37,180 nucleotides of DNA from Pelagadaptatus aseana (GTDB lineage: Bacteria > Pseudomonadota > Gammaproteobacteria > Pseudomonadales > Cellvibrionaceae), in assembly GCA_040365065.1 (NCBI GenBank), contig BAABNI010000017.1, positions 1 through 37,180 on the forward strand, written 5' to 3'. Positions within the stretch are counted from its first letter, which is position 1, and the number at the start of each line of letters is the position of its first letter. Below, one piece after another: positions 24,325-31,688 of the stretch. A program made the translations under genes and the position numbers. A model generated the notes under the pieces. The model worked only from the letters and a program-made list of their open reading frames with translations, had not been told where the DNA came from and searched no databases.

Positions 24325-26724
24325 ATGGCAACTTCATCTGACAATGATCTGCCGGTAATCGCCGATCTAAAGGATTTTGACCCAAGCACGGGTACTTTCC
24401 TTGAAAAGCTGGTGTTTAACCATCGCAGCACCGTGGTGATTCTTTGTGTTATCACCACGATTATTCTTGGCTATTTTGCAGCGCAAATTCAATTGCAGGC
24501 CGGTTTCGAAAAGATGCTGCCCAAGAAGCATGAGTTTGTACTGAACTACAACGACAACCGCGAATATCTGAAAGGCTTGGGTAATAATATTCGTGTGGTT
24601 TTGTCCAACAAGCAGGGCGATATTTACAATAAGCAATATCTGACGCTGTTGGAAAAACTCAATGATGAGTTGTTCTTCATTCCAGGCGTGAACAAAAATG
24701 CCTTGAAGTCCCTGTGGACACCAAACACCCGCTGGCGTGTTGTGACCGAAGCGGGCTTTGAAGGTGGTCAGGTAATTCCGGGTGATTACGATGGCTCTCA
24801 AAGAACCATCGATATGATTAAGATCAATGTGCGCCGTGCCGGTATCATTGGTGATCTGGTAGCCAACAACCATCAGTCATCGGCGATTATGGTGCCATTG
24901 ATGGACATTAATCCGGTCACCGGTGAGAAGCTGGACTACAAAGAGCTGAGTGACGAGTTAAACAGAATTGTTGCTGACTTTCTCGCTGAGGCCAAGGCTG
25001 AAGGCGCGGATGTGGATGTTCACATTACCGGTTTTGCCAAGCTGATTGGTGATTTGATCGATGGCTTGACCGTTGTGATTGGCTTCTTTGCTATTGCTGT
25101 AGTGATTGCGACTGCCCTGTTGTATTGGTACACCAAAGGCTTCCGTGCCACGGTTATGGTGATTTTCTGTACTTTGATTGCGGTTGTTTGGCAGCTGGGT
25201 CTGCTGTCCCTGTTTGGTTATGCGCTGGATCCTTTCTCGATTCTTGTTCCATTCCTGGTGTTTGCCATTGGTGTGAGTCACGCGGCGCAGAAATTGAACG
25301 GTGTGTTACAGGATATGGGTCGGGGTACTCACAAGTATGTGGCTGCCCGTTACACCTTCCGTCGCCTGTTCCTTGCGGGTGTAACAGCGCTCCTGTCTGA
25401 TGGTGTGGGCTTTGCCGTACTGATGATTATTCAGATTGATGTGATTCAGGATCTGGCCGTAACTGCGAGTATTGGTGTACTGGTTCTGATCTTTACCAAC
25501 CTGATTCTGACGCCAGTTGTGCTGTCTTACATCGGTTGTGGTGAGCGCTCCGTTAGGCTGGCTTCCAAACCACAGAAAAGTATGGAAGAGATGCACTGGT
25601 TGTGGCGTTTCCTGCTGCTGTTCACTGAAAAGCGTTGGGCTGTCGTCGCTATCGTGATCGGTGTGATTCTGGCTGTTGGCGGTTTTAAAATCCGTGAAAA
25701 TATCCAGATTGGTGATTTGGATCCCGGTGCTCCTGAGTTGCGCCCTGACTCCAAATACAATCGCGATATCGCTTTTAATGGTGCCAACTTCTCGGTAAGC
25801 AGTGACATTTTTGCGGTTATTGTCAAAACACCACGTGACCGCTGTGCCAACTATAAAGAAATGAGTCTGGCCAATGAACTGGAGTGGCGCTTCCGTCAAC
25901 TGGAAGGTGTGGATGATATTCGCGGCCTCAATGTTCGTGCTCGCAGCATTATGGCTGGTATTAATGAAGGCTTCCCCAAGTGGATGGATTTCTTCCGCAA
26001 TCAGGACACCATCAACTACGCAGTACAAGAGCTTGTGACGCTGGGTATGGTGAATCCGGGTTGTTCAATCTACCCAATGATGGTTTATCTGAAGGATCAC
26101 AAAGCAGCGACCCTGACATCGGTTGTTAATGTTCTTGAGGAATTCAATAAAGAATATCAAACCGATGAGATTCAGTTCCTGGGTGCCGCTGGTAGCTCTG
26201 GTTTTGAAGCGGCCACCAATATCGTGGTGAAGGCTGCCAATACCAAGATGCTGTTCTACGTATACGGTGCGGTAATCTGTCTGTGTATGTTGACCTTCCG
26301 CTCCGTAGCCGGTGTGGTCTGTGCGGTACTGCCTCTGATGTTGACCTCGATTCTGTGTGAGGCTCTGATGGTTGTACTGGGTATGGGTGTTAAGGTGGCT
26401 ACCTTGCCGGTAATTGCACTGGGTGTTGGTATCGGTGTGGATTACGCACTCTATGTACTGACTGTGATTCTGGCAAAAGAGGCTGCCGGCTTGCCATTGA
26501 AACAGGCTTACTACGAGACTCTGAACTTCACTGGTCGTGTGGTTGCGCTGATTGGCGTGACTCTGGCCGCGGGTGTAATTACCTGGGCCTGGTCGCCCAT
26601 TAAGTTCCAGGCGGATATGGGGATTCTGCTGACCTTTATGTTCCTGTGGAACATGGTGGGCGCATTAATCCTGATGCCGGCTCTGGCTTACTTCCTGCTG
26701 AAGCCAAAGCAAGAGCATGCGTGA
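24325..26724 (+). CDS. MMPL/RND family inner-membrane transporter
   Basis: This 799-residue permease has the RND two-fold design. An N-terminal membrane segment (near 32-52) is followed by a periplasmic loop (about 55-225), five segments (from about 235 to 410) with FAIGVSHAAQKLNG, another segment near 440, a second large loop (about 465-640) and five final segments carrying ALGVGIGVDYALYVL. That motif with its Asp is the proton-relay site of MMPL pumps. MMPL proteins move lipids, sterol-like compounds and hydrophobic metabolites across the inner membrane. With the DUF1302, DUF1329 and YCF48-like proteins it could form a complete trans-envelope route; direction of transport is not known. GGAG lies upstream of the ATG; a perfect terminator follows. 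Confidence 0.9.
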   Translation: MATSSDNDLPVIADLKDFDPSTGTFLEKLVFNHRSTVVILCVITTIILGYFAAQIQLQAGFEKMLPKKHEFVLNYNDNREYLKGLGNNIRVVLSNKQGDIYNKQYLTLLEKLNDELFFIPGVNKNALKSLWTPNTRWRVVTEAGFEGGQVIPGDYDGSQRTIDMIKINVRRAGIIGDLVANNHQSSAIMVPLMDINPVTGEKLDYKELSDELNRIVADFLAEAKAEGADVDVHITGFAKLIGDLIDGLTVVIGFFAIAVVIATALLYWYTKGFRATVMVIFCTLIAVVWQLGLLSLFGYALDPFSILVPFLVFAIGVSHAAQKLNGVLQDMGRGTHKYVAARYTFRRLFLAGVTALLSDGVGFAVLMIIQIDVIQDLAVTASIGVLVLIFTNLILTPVVLSYIGCGERSVRLASKPQKSMEEMHWLWRFLLLFTEKRWAVVAIVIGVILAVGGFKIRENIQIGDLDPGAPELRPDSKYNRDIAFNGANFSVSSDIFAVIVKTPRDRCANYKEMSLANELEWRFRQLEGVDDIRGLNVRARSIMAGINEGFPKWMDFFRNQDTINYAVQELVTLGMVNPGCSIYPMMVYLKDHKAATLTSVVNVLEEFNKEYQTDEIQFLGAAGSSGFEAATNIVVKAANTKMLFYVYGAVICLCMLTFRSVAGVVCAVLPLMLTSILCEALMVVLGMGVKVATLPVIALGVGIGVDYALYVLTVILAKEAAGLPLKQAYYETLNFTGRVVALIGVTLAAGVITWAWSPIKFQADMGILLTFMFLWNMVGALILMPALAYFLLKPKQEHA

Positions 26725-26750
26725 TTCACTTTTCAATAAGTGAGTAAACA

Positions 26751-26780
26751 AAAAACGGAGCCATTTGGCTCCGTTTTTTT
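26751..26780 (+). terminator. Intrinsic terminator of the envelope-transport operon
   Basis: ACGGAGCC (26755-26762) and GGCTCCGT (26767-26774) form a perfect eight-pair stem with loop ATTT, followed by seven T residues and preceded by five A residues. It lies 30 bases after the MMPL stop and is a classical terminator, possibly bidirectional. Confidence 0.9.
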
Positions 26781-26810
26781 ATGTCTGCTGGCAAGCGCTT
26801 TGAGGTGTTT

Positions 26811-26874
26811 GTCATCCTGAGCGTCAGTGAAGGATCTGTTGGGGGTTCTTCCTCCTTTCAGTCGTCAGAATGAC
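26811..26874. repeat. Intergenic palindromic repeat, copy 3
   Basis: Left arm starts GTCATCCTGAGCGTCAGTGA (26811) and the right arm ends CAGAATGAC (26866-26874). The inverted repeat is imperfect, with the loop around 26840. It lies between the MMPL operon terminator and the end of the convergent DUF4124 gene. Confidence 0.6.
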
Positions 26875-26893
26875 AGTTGTGGTTGTTCGTTAG

Positions 26894-27364
26894 CTAGTTA
26901 CAGTACTTGTCCACCGCTTCCTGAGAGGTTTTGATTTTTTCCTTGCGCTCATTTTGGTCGATAAAACGGTAGTCATCCCCTTCTTTTACCCGAATTCGAG
27001 GTTTCTCTTTCAGGGTTTTAAGATTGAACTTGGCGCGCTTACAGTTTTCTTTGTTTTGAGAGGCGACTTTGGGGTCCGCAGGAGCGTTAGCCTGTTCGTC
27101 GAAATTATCTCTGTCGCCTGCGGGTTGGCTTTCCGTGCTCGGTGCGATTGCCTTGGGAGCGGCTGGTTCGCCTTTAATGTTGGACGTGTGCACTTTGATG
27201 GATGGTTTGTCGGTAGGGGGGTGCGAGGAATAGTGGGTGGTGCCGTTTTCATCGGTCCAGCGGTAAAAATCCTTGCTCACAGCCTCACCGCAGATCAGCA
27301 AGCCAAGTGACAGTGCCATAAGCTGTTTCATCGGGGTGCCTGTGAGTGTTCGTGCTGGGCGCAT
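26894..27364 (-). CDS. DUF4124 domain-containing secreted protein
   Basis: This is a 156-residue small periplasmic or secreted protein. A signal peptide begins MKQLMALSLGLLICGEAVS, and the mature part starts with the DUF4124 core KDFYRWTDENGTTHYSSHPP. A Lys/Pro/Ala-rich, low-complexity linker (about 50-105) and a basic C-terminus (KENCKRAKFNLKTLKEKPRI) follow. ATG 27364 has GGA upstream at good distance and adds 11 residues before the signal sequence; ATG 27331 gives a cleaner signal peptide but a weak ribosome site. The function is unknown; DUF4124 is common in gammaproteobacteria. Confidence 0.75.
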   Translation of the reverse strand: MRPARTLTGTPMKQLMALSLGLLICGEAVSKDFYRWTDENGTTHYSSHPPTDKPSIKVHTSNIKGEPAAPKAIAPSTESQPAGDRDNFDEQANAPADPKVASQNKENCKRAKFNLKTLKEKPRIRVKEGDDYRFIDQNERKEKIKTSQEAVDKYCN

Positions 27365-27474
27365 AGTCCAAGTCCTTTACTTTTATATGAGATGTAATGC
27401 ATTAAGCATAAACTACTGGCGAGCATATGGCAGCCTTTTGAGGCGTTGGCAGAAGGCTGATGTTGACCAAAAGC

Positions 27475-27503
27475 CTTACAGGGCTTGACTTTGGGATTAA
27501 AAT
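27475..27503 (+). promoter_or_regulatory. Predicted promoter of the ilvIH leader
   Basis: CTTACA (27475-27480) and TAAAAT (27498-27503) are 17 bases apart (four and five of six bases match the sigma-70 consensus). Initiation near 27510 would give a leader of about 375 bases before ilvI. Other boxes further down were searched for by eye and none was as good. Confidence 0.35.
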
Positions 27504-27509
27504 TGCGAG

Positions 27510-27886
27510 AATGGCGGGCTTCGCTAGATGGCGTGTAGAACGCATTGTAACCTCAATGCATCTCAACCAGGCTCGGCTACTCAGAAGTAGAGGCTTGGCC
27601 CCGGTTCTATTCTTGACCGGGTCTACTCGCGGTAAGTCAACCGCTTACCGGACCATCCCAGTTGCGTAGGTGCGTCCACCGGCGTTACCTATTCGGCGCT
27701 GGTGCAGCTAACCCGCTGCTCCGGGTCGATAAAGCTTCGTTTTGAATCGCTCTTGTTGACCATCACAATAGCCGGTAGACGGGTATTGCTGAGTCGGTGT
27801 GCTTAAAAATGCATCCGGTGGTGGGTGGCGATTCGTATCTGATTACAGTACGCAAATATTGAATTGTTTTGAAAGAGGACAAGCAG
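27510..27886 (+). ncRNA. Hairpin-rich 5' leader of ilvIH (candidate cis-regulatory RNA)
   Basis: The 504 bases from 27365 to 27868 contain no supported gene. Between 27542 and 27719 there is a chain of stems: GCATTG/CAATGC (27542-27547, 27554-27559), CTACT/AGTAG (27577-27581, 27586-27590), CCCGGT/ACCGGG (27600-27605, 27616-27621), CGGTAAG/CTTACCG (27630-27636, 27644-27650), CACCGGCG/CGCTGGTG (27677-27684, 27697-27704) and GCAGC/GCTGC (27704-27708, 27715-27719). No leader peptide rich in Leu, Val or Ile was found, so classical attenuation is unlikely. A conserved RNA motif named ilvB-OMG has been described upstream of acetolactate synthase genes in marine gammaproteobacteria, and this leader may belong to it. 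Between about 27365 and 27470 nothing was recognised. Confidence 0.45.
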
Positions 27887-29623
27887 GTGGAAATGCTATC
27901 AGGCGGCGATATGTTGATTCGCTCCTTGGAAGAAGAGGGTGTTGAGCTCGTTTTCGGGTACCCGGGCGGGGCAGCACTGCATATTTACGACGCCATATTT
28001 AAGAATGAGGCGGTCAAACACATTCTGGTTCGTCACGAGCAGGCTGCGACGCATGCTGCGGACGGCTATTCGCGCGCTACCGATAAGGTCGGTACCGTGC
28101 TGGTAACATCGGGTCCCGGTGCCACCAATGCCATTACTGGTATTGCCACGGCGCATATGGACTCCATTCCGATGGTGGTGATTTCCGGTCAGGTGCCGGC
28201 AGAGAAAATTGGTGAAGACGCATTCCAGGAAACCGACATGATCGGTATTTCCCGGCCGATCGTTAAGCACAGTTTTCTGGTGAAGCACGCCAGTGAAATT
28301 CCTGAAATCGTCAAAAAGGCTTATTACATCGCCAGAACCGGTCGCCCGGGGCCAGTGGTTATCGATGTACCCAAGAGCGTTACCACTCCGGGCGAATTGT
28401 TCCCGTTTGAGTACCCGAAGAAAGTAAAAATGCGCTCTTACACTCCGGCTGTAAAAGGCCACAGTGGTCAAATCAAGAAAGCGGTACAGATGTTGATGGA
28501 GGCCAAGCGTCCTGTCATCTATTCCGGTGGTGGCGTTGTCACGGGTCAGGCCAGTGATTTACTGACGGAATTGGCCAGGGAATTAAATTTCCCGGTAACC
28601 AATACCTTGATGGGTTTGGGGGCGTTTCCAGGATCAGACCCCCAGTTCCTGGGTATGTTAGGTATGCACGGTTTCTTTGAAGCCAATACGGCGATGCATC
28701 ACTGTGATGTGATTCTGGCTGTGGGCGCACGCTTTGATGATCGTGTTACCAATACGCCAAGCAAGTTCTGTCCGAACGCCAAGATTATCCATATTGATAT
28801 TGATCCGGCGTCTATTTCCAAAACCGTCAATGCGGACGTGCCTATTGTGGGTTCCGTTGACAGTGTTCTGAAAGAAATGGTTGCGTTGGTCAAATCCAGC
28901 GATGAAAAGCCGGACGAGACTGCGCTGGGCGATTGGTGGAAACAAATCAACGAATGGCGTGATCGCCATGGCCTGTGGGTCAAGCCCCGTTACAATACCG
29001 GTGGTGACAAGATCATGCCTCAGGAAGTTATCCAAACCCTGTGGGAAGTTACTGAAGGTAAGGCCATTGTGTCTTCCGATGTTGGCCAGCACCAGATGTT
29101 TGCTGCCCAGTACTATCGCTTCGACAGTCCTAAGCAGTGGTTGAACTCCGGTGGTCTTGGCACCATGGGTTTTGGTTTGCCTGCGGCTATGGGAGCTGCG
29201 TTTGCGCACCGCGATAAAGACATTGTCTGTGTGACCGGCGAAGGCTCGATTCAGATGTGCATTCAGGAGCTGTCTACCCTCACGCAGTACGGGTTGCCAG
29301 TGAAAATAATCTGTTTGAACAATCAGGCGCTGGGCATGGTGAAGCAGTGGCAGGATATGGTCTATGATAGCCGCTATTCTGAAATCCACTATGAGGATTC
29401 GCTGCCCGACTTCGTCAAGCTGATGGAGGCCTATGGCCACGTAGGTATCGAGGTGACTGAGCGCTCCGAATTGCGAGCCAAGATGGAAGAAACCTTTGCC
29501 TTGAAAGACAAAGTAGTATTTTTAAATGTTTACGTGGACCCAGCCGAGCACGTTTACCCAATGTTGGTAGCGCCGGAAGGCTCCATGCGCGATATGTGGA
29601 TCAGTAAGACGGAGCGCACCTAA
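27887..29623 (+). CDS. ilvI: Acetolactate synthase large subunit, biosynthetic
   Basis: This 578-residue thiamine-diphosphate enzyme condenses two pyruvates to acetolactate, or pyruvate with 2-oxobutyrate to acetohydroxybutyrate: the first common step of valine, leucine and isoleucine synthesis. The N-terminus MEMLSGGDML closely matches E. coli IlvI and supports GTG 27887, with AGAGGA seven bases upstream; TTG 27869 and ATG 27893 are less likely. Domains in order are the pyrimidine domain with the catalytic-Glu region RHEQAATHAADGY, the central FAD-binding domain (about 195-340), and the pyrophosphate domain with GEGSIQMCIQELSTL and NNQALGMVKQW for magnesium and ThDP binding. ilvH follows one base after the stop. 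Confidence 0.95.
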   Translation: MEMLSGGDMLIRSLEEEGVELVFGYPGGAALHIYDAIFKNEAVKHILVRHEQAATHAADGYSRATDKVGTVLVTSGPGATNAITGIATAHMDSIPMVVISGQVPAEKIGEDAFQETDMIGISRPIVKHSFLVKHASEIPEIVKKAYYIARTGRPGPVVIDVPKSVTTPGELFPFEYPKKVKMRSYTPAVKGHSGQIKKAVQMLMEAKRPVIYSGGGVVTGQASDLLTELARELNFPVTNTLMGLGAFPGSDPQFLGMLGMHGFFEANTAMHHCDVILAVGARFDDRVTNTPSKFCPNAKIIHIDIDPASISKTVNADVPIVGSVDSVLKEMVALVKSSDEKPDETALGDWWKQINEWRDRHGLWVKPRYNTGGDKIMPQEVIQTLWEVTEGKAIVSSDVGQHQMFAAQYYRFDSPKQWLNSGGLGTMGFGLPAAMGAAFAHRDKDIVCVTGEGSIQMCIQELSTLTQYGLPVKIICLNNQALGMVKQWQDMVYDSRYSEIHYEDSLPDFVKLMEAYGHVGIEVTERSELRAKMEETFALKDKVVFLNVYVDPAEHVYPMLVAPEGSMRDMWISKTERT

Positions 29624-29624
29624 G

Positions 29625-30116
29625 ATGAGACGTATTATTTCGGTATTGATGGAAAATGCCCCGGGTGCCTTGTCGCGAGTTGTAGGCTTGTTTTCCCAGC
29701 GTGGTTACAATATTGAGACCCTGACTGTGGCGCCAACCGAGGACGAGACCCTGTCACGCCTGACGTTGACCACCATTGGTGATGATCACAAGATTGAGCA
29801 AATTACCAAAAACCTCAACAAATTGATTGATGTGGTTAAACTGGTTGATTTGACTGAAGGTCAGCACATTGAGCGTGAGCTGATGATGATCAAAGTGAAG
29901 GCTACTGGTGCTCAGCGCGCTGAAATCAAGCGCTGTGTTGATATCTTCCGTGGTCAGGTGATTGATGTGACCAGTTCCGTTTACACCGTTCAGGTGGCCG
30001 GTACCAGCGACAAGCTGGACGCCTTTGTCCAGGCTGTCGGTGACGCTGCCATTCTGGAAGTGGTGCGTTCCGGTGTTTCCGGCATCTCTCGTGGAGAAAA
30101 AGTGCTGAGTCTGTAG
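29625..30116 (+). CDS. ilvH: Acetolactate synthase small regulatory subunit
   Basis: This 163-residue protein matches the normal IlvH length. The N-terminal ACT domain (about 1-75) carries MENAPGALSRVVGLFSQRGY, the valine-binding segment, and the C-terminal domain (about 80-160) activates the large subunit. It gives valine feedback inhibition to the IlvI catalytic subunit encoded directly upstream; the single-base gap implies translational coupling. A strong terminator follows. Confidence 0.95.
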   Translation: MRRIISVLMENAPGALSRVVGLFSQRGYNIETLTVAPTEDETLSRLTLTTIGDDHKIEQITKNLNKLIDVVKLVDLTEGQHIERELMMIKVKATGAQRAEIKRCVDIFRGQVIDVTSSVYTVQVAGTSDKLDAFVQAVGDAAILEVVRSGVSGISRGEKVLSL

Positions 30117-30143
30117 CTTTGCATCTCGACCATTGAGACGATA

Positions 30144-30184
30144 AAAGAGTCTGAGCGGCCTGCCCCCTCAGGCTCTTTTTTTTT
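30144..30184 (+). terminator. Intrinsic terminator after ilvIH
   Basis: AAAGAGTCTGAG (30144-30155) pairs with CTCAGGCTCTTT (30167-30178) over 12 pairs with one G-T, and nine T residues run to 30184. It separates ilvIH from the next small gene. Confidence 0.9.
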
Positions 30185-30294
30185 GCATTTTGCAAAAGCT
30201 GTTTTACACAATATTTTCCCTCTGTAACACATCCTCTTTGTGCTTTGTTGGTGATACTGACATCAACGTTTGGGTAACTGTGTGAGATTGAGAA

Positions 30295-30651
30295 ATGAAC
30301 TTTTCAGAGCTTGAAAAAGATTGTGATCATCAGGTTAAGGCGCTTGAGGCCAGTGTCAGGGAGTTGACCGAGCGCTTCAGGGATCTGGATATCTCTGTAT
30401 TTAATCATGAGTTGGAAGGCAAGGTTGCAAACCTTGAAATGCACCTCAATGAATTGTTGGAAAAGTCTGCGCAGCAACAGGCTGATGTTCTGGAGGTTCA
30501 GTTAAAGCAGGGTTTTCTTGAAGATTCTCTCAATAAAGTGGTGGCCAAAGAGGATTTTGATCCCATTTTGCACCTGCTGAATGGGGCGATTGCCGATATG
30601 CGTCATGGTTTTGAGGGCGAGACAGAGGGGTTGCCAGCGGATCGCCGCTGA
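30295..30651 (+). CDS. Small coiled-coil hypothetical protein
   Basis: This 118-residue, acidic, almost wholly helical protein has heptad patterns (VKALEASVRELTERFRDL, LEGKVANLEMHLNELLEK) and no membrane or signal segment. It resembles SlyX-like or other short coiled-coil proteins only in composition; no family was recognised. It has its own space after the ilvIH terminator and ends two bases before the convergent ilvY end, so it is not part of the branched-chain operon. The ribosome-binding site (GAGA) is weak. Codon use agrees with the neighbours, supporting a real gene. Confidence 0.6.
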   Translation: MNFSELEKDCDHQVKALEASVRELTERFRDLDISVFNHELEGKVANLEMHLNELLEKSAQQQADVLEVQLKQGFLEDSLNKVVAKEDFDPILHLLNGAIADMRHGFEGETEGLPADRR

Positions 30652-30653
30652 AC

Positions 30654-31517
30654 TTAATGTTTGCCACTCCAGAATGCGTTAATGATGGGGCTCTTGAGGC
30701 GTTTTTTCAGAGTGCATAAGCCTACATCGTAATACCCCAGTTCCTGATCCATTTGCAGTATTTGTACTCTGTCTACCAACGGGCTGTTGTCCAGCACAAT
30801 GCGCGGAACGGCGCCAATACCAAACCCCAGACTCACCATGCTGACCAAGGCCTCGTTGCCTGCTACTTGAGCGTAGATCAGAGGCGCAATGCCGAGTTTG
30901 CGAAACCATTGATCTACCCTGTCTCTGCCCAGTCCTTCCTCCGAGAGGATCATGGGGGTTTGTGCCCAGTCGTCTTTCGATGTGGGGATTCTCAAGCCGC
31001 TTTTGGGGGCGATAAATACCAGCGGTGAAACCGTAATTCTTCTGAAGGCCAATTTGTCGGGCAGTGCTTCAGGGCGCGCCACAATCGCAATGTCTTCCTG
31101 TTCGTTGGTGATGCGGGATATGCCATAGGCGGCGTCTCCGGTGTGCAGCTTCAGCTCGATTTTAGGGTGTTCCTGACGAAACTCTCTGAGGGTGTCGTAG
31201 AGAAAGCTGTAGCTGGCGGTGACCGAGCAATAGATGCTGATGGAGCCTTTCAGTTCACCGCTTCCCGATTGTAGGTTTTCTTTGAAGTTATCCCACCCCT
31301 GCAGGGTTTCTCTGGCATATTCCTGCAACTGTTTTCCTTCCTGAGTCAGGGTTACCGACCGATTGTCTCTTTCAAACAGGACTACGCCCAGTGATTCTTC
31401 CAGTTGTTTGATGCTGCGACTCAGGGCGGACGGGCTGATGTGGCAGGCCTCGCTGGTGCGGCCAAAATGCAGGGTCTCTGACAGGCTGAGAAACAGGCTG
31501 AGGGAACGGCTGTCCAT
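30654..31517 (-). CDS. ilvY: LysR-family activator IlvY
   Basis: This 287-residue LysR protein has a helix-turn-helix at about 15-40 (FGRTSEACHISPSALSRSIK) and a substrate-binding domain from about 90. It is divergent from ilvC with a 171-base gap holding a large inverted repeat. In enterobacteria IlvY activates the divergent ilvC in response to acetolactate or acetohydroxybutyrate, and N-terminal sequence and position agree. The gene is separated from ilvIH by a small coiled-coil gene. Own repression through the same operator is likely. Confidence 0.9.
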   Translation of the reverse strand: MDSRSLSLFLSLSETLHFGRTSEACHISPSALSRSIKQLEESLGVVLFERDNRSVTLTQEGKQLQEYARETLQGWDNFKENLQSGSGELKGSISIYCSVTASYSFLYDTLREFRQEHPKIELKLHTGDAAYGISRITNEQEDIAIVARPEALPDKLAFRRITVSPLVFIAPKSGLRIPTSKDDWAQTPMILSEEGLGRDRVDQWFRKLGIAPLIYAQVAGNEALVSMVSLGFGIGAVPRIVLDNSPLVDRVQILQMDQELGYYDVGLCTLKKRLKSPIINAFWSGKH

Positions 31518-31553
31518 AGTGATTGTCCGTAGCAGGCGCTATCAAGATTTTTC

Positions 31554-31601
31554 GTTGCGTTAAATGAAATATAGTGTTGCAAATATATCATTTTACGCAA
31601 C
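31554..31601. promoter_or_regulatory. IlvY operator candidate: 20-bp arm inverted repeat
   Basis: Arms at 31554-31573 and 31582-31601 start with GTTGCGT in mirrored orientation. They match at 17 of 20 positions, around an eight-base centre. It lies in the ilvY-ilvC intergenic region next to a candidate ilvC promoter, TTTACG (31592-31597) and TAGACT (31615-31620), 17 bases apart. A weak promoter overlapped by the operator fits an activator of the LysR type. Confidence 0.65.
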
Positions 31602-31620
31602 AAAGGCAATTTACTAGACT
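31592..31620 (+). promoter_or_regulatory. Candidate ilvC promoter
   Basis: TTTACG and TAGACT hexamers, each four of six to consensus, with 17-base spacing. The -35 lies within the right arm of the inverted repeat, as expected for activation by IlvY. The leader would be about 60 bases. Confidence 0.35.
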
Positions 31621-31688
31621 GCGCAGCGTTCATTTCTAGTGGCTCCCAATCTGGAGCTGAATCACTGTATTGCTGAAGGAGTTTCCAA

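Noticed and set aside
27460..27669. 69-codon frame in the ilvIH leader
   Set aside because: Not rich in Leu/Val/Ile, crosses the RNA stems, and no ribosome site; not accepted as a leader peptide or gene.
27510..27780. Chain of hairpins considered as integron attC sites, tmRNA, 6S, RNase P or SRP RNA
   Set aside because: No attC core pairs or integrase, and none of the conserved sequences of those RNAs was recognised; position fits a leader of ilvI better.
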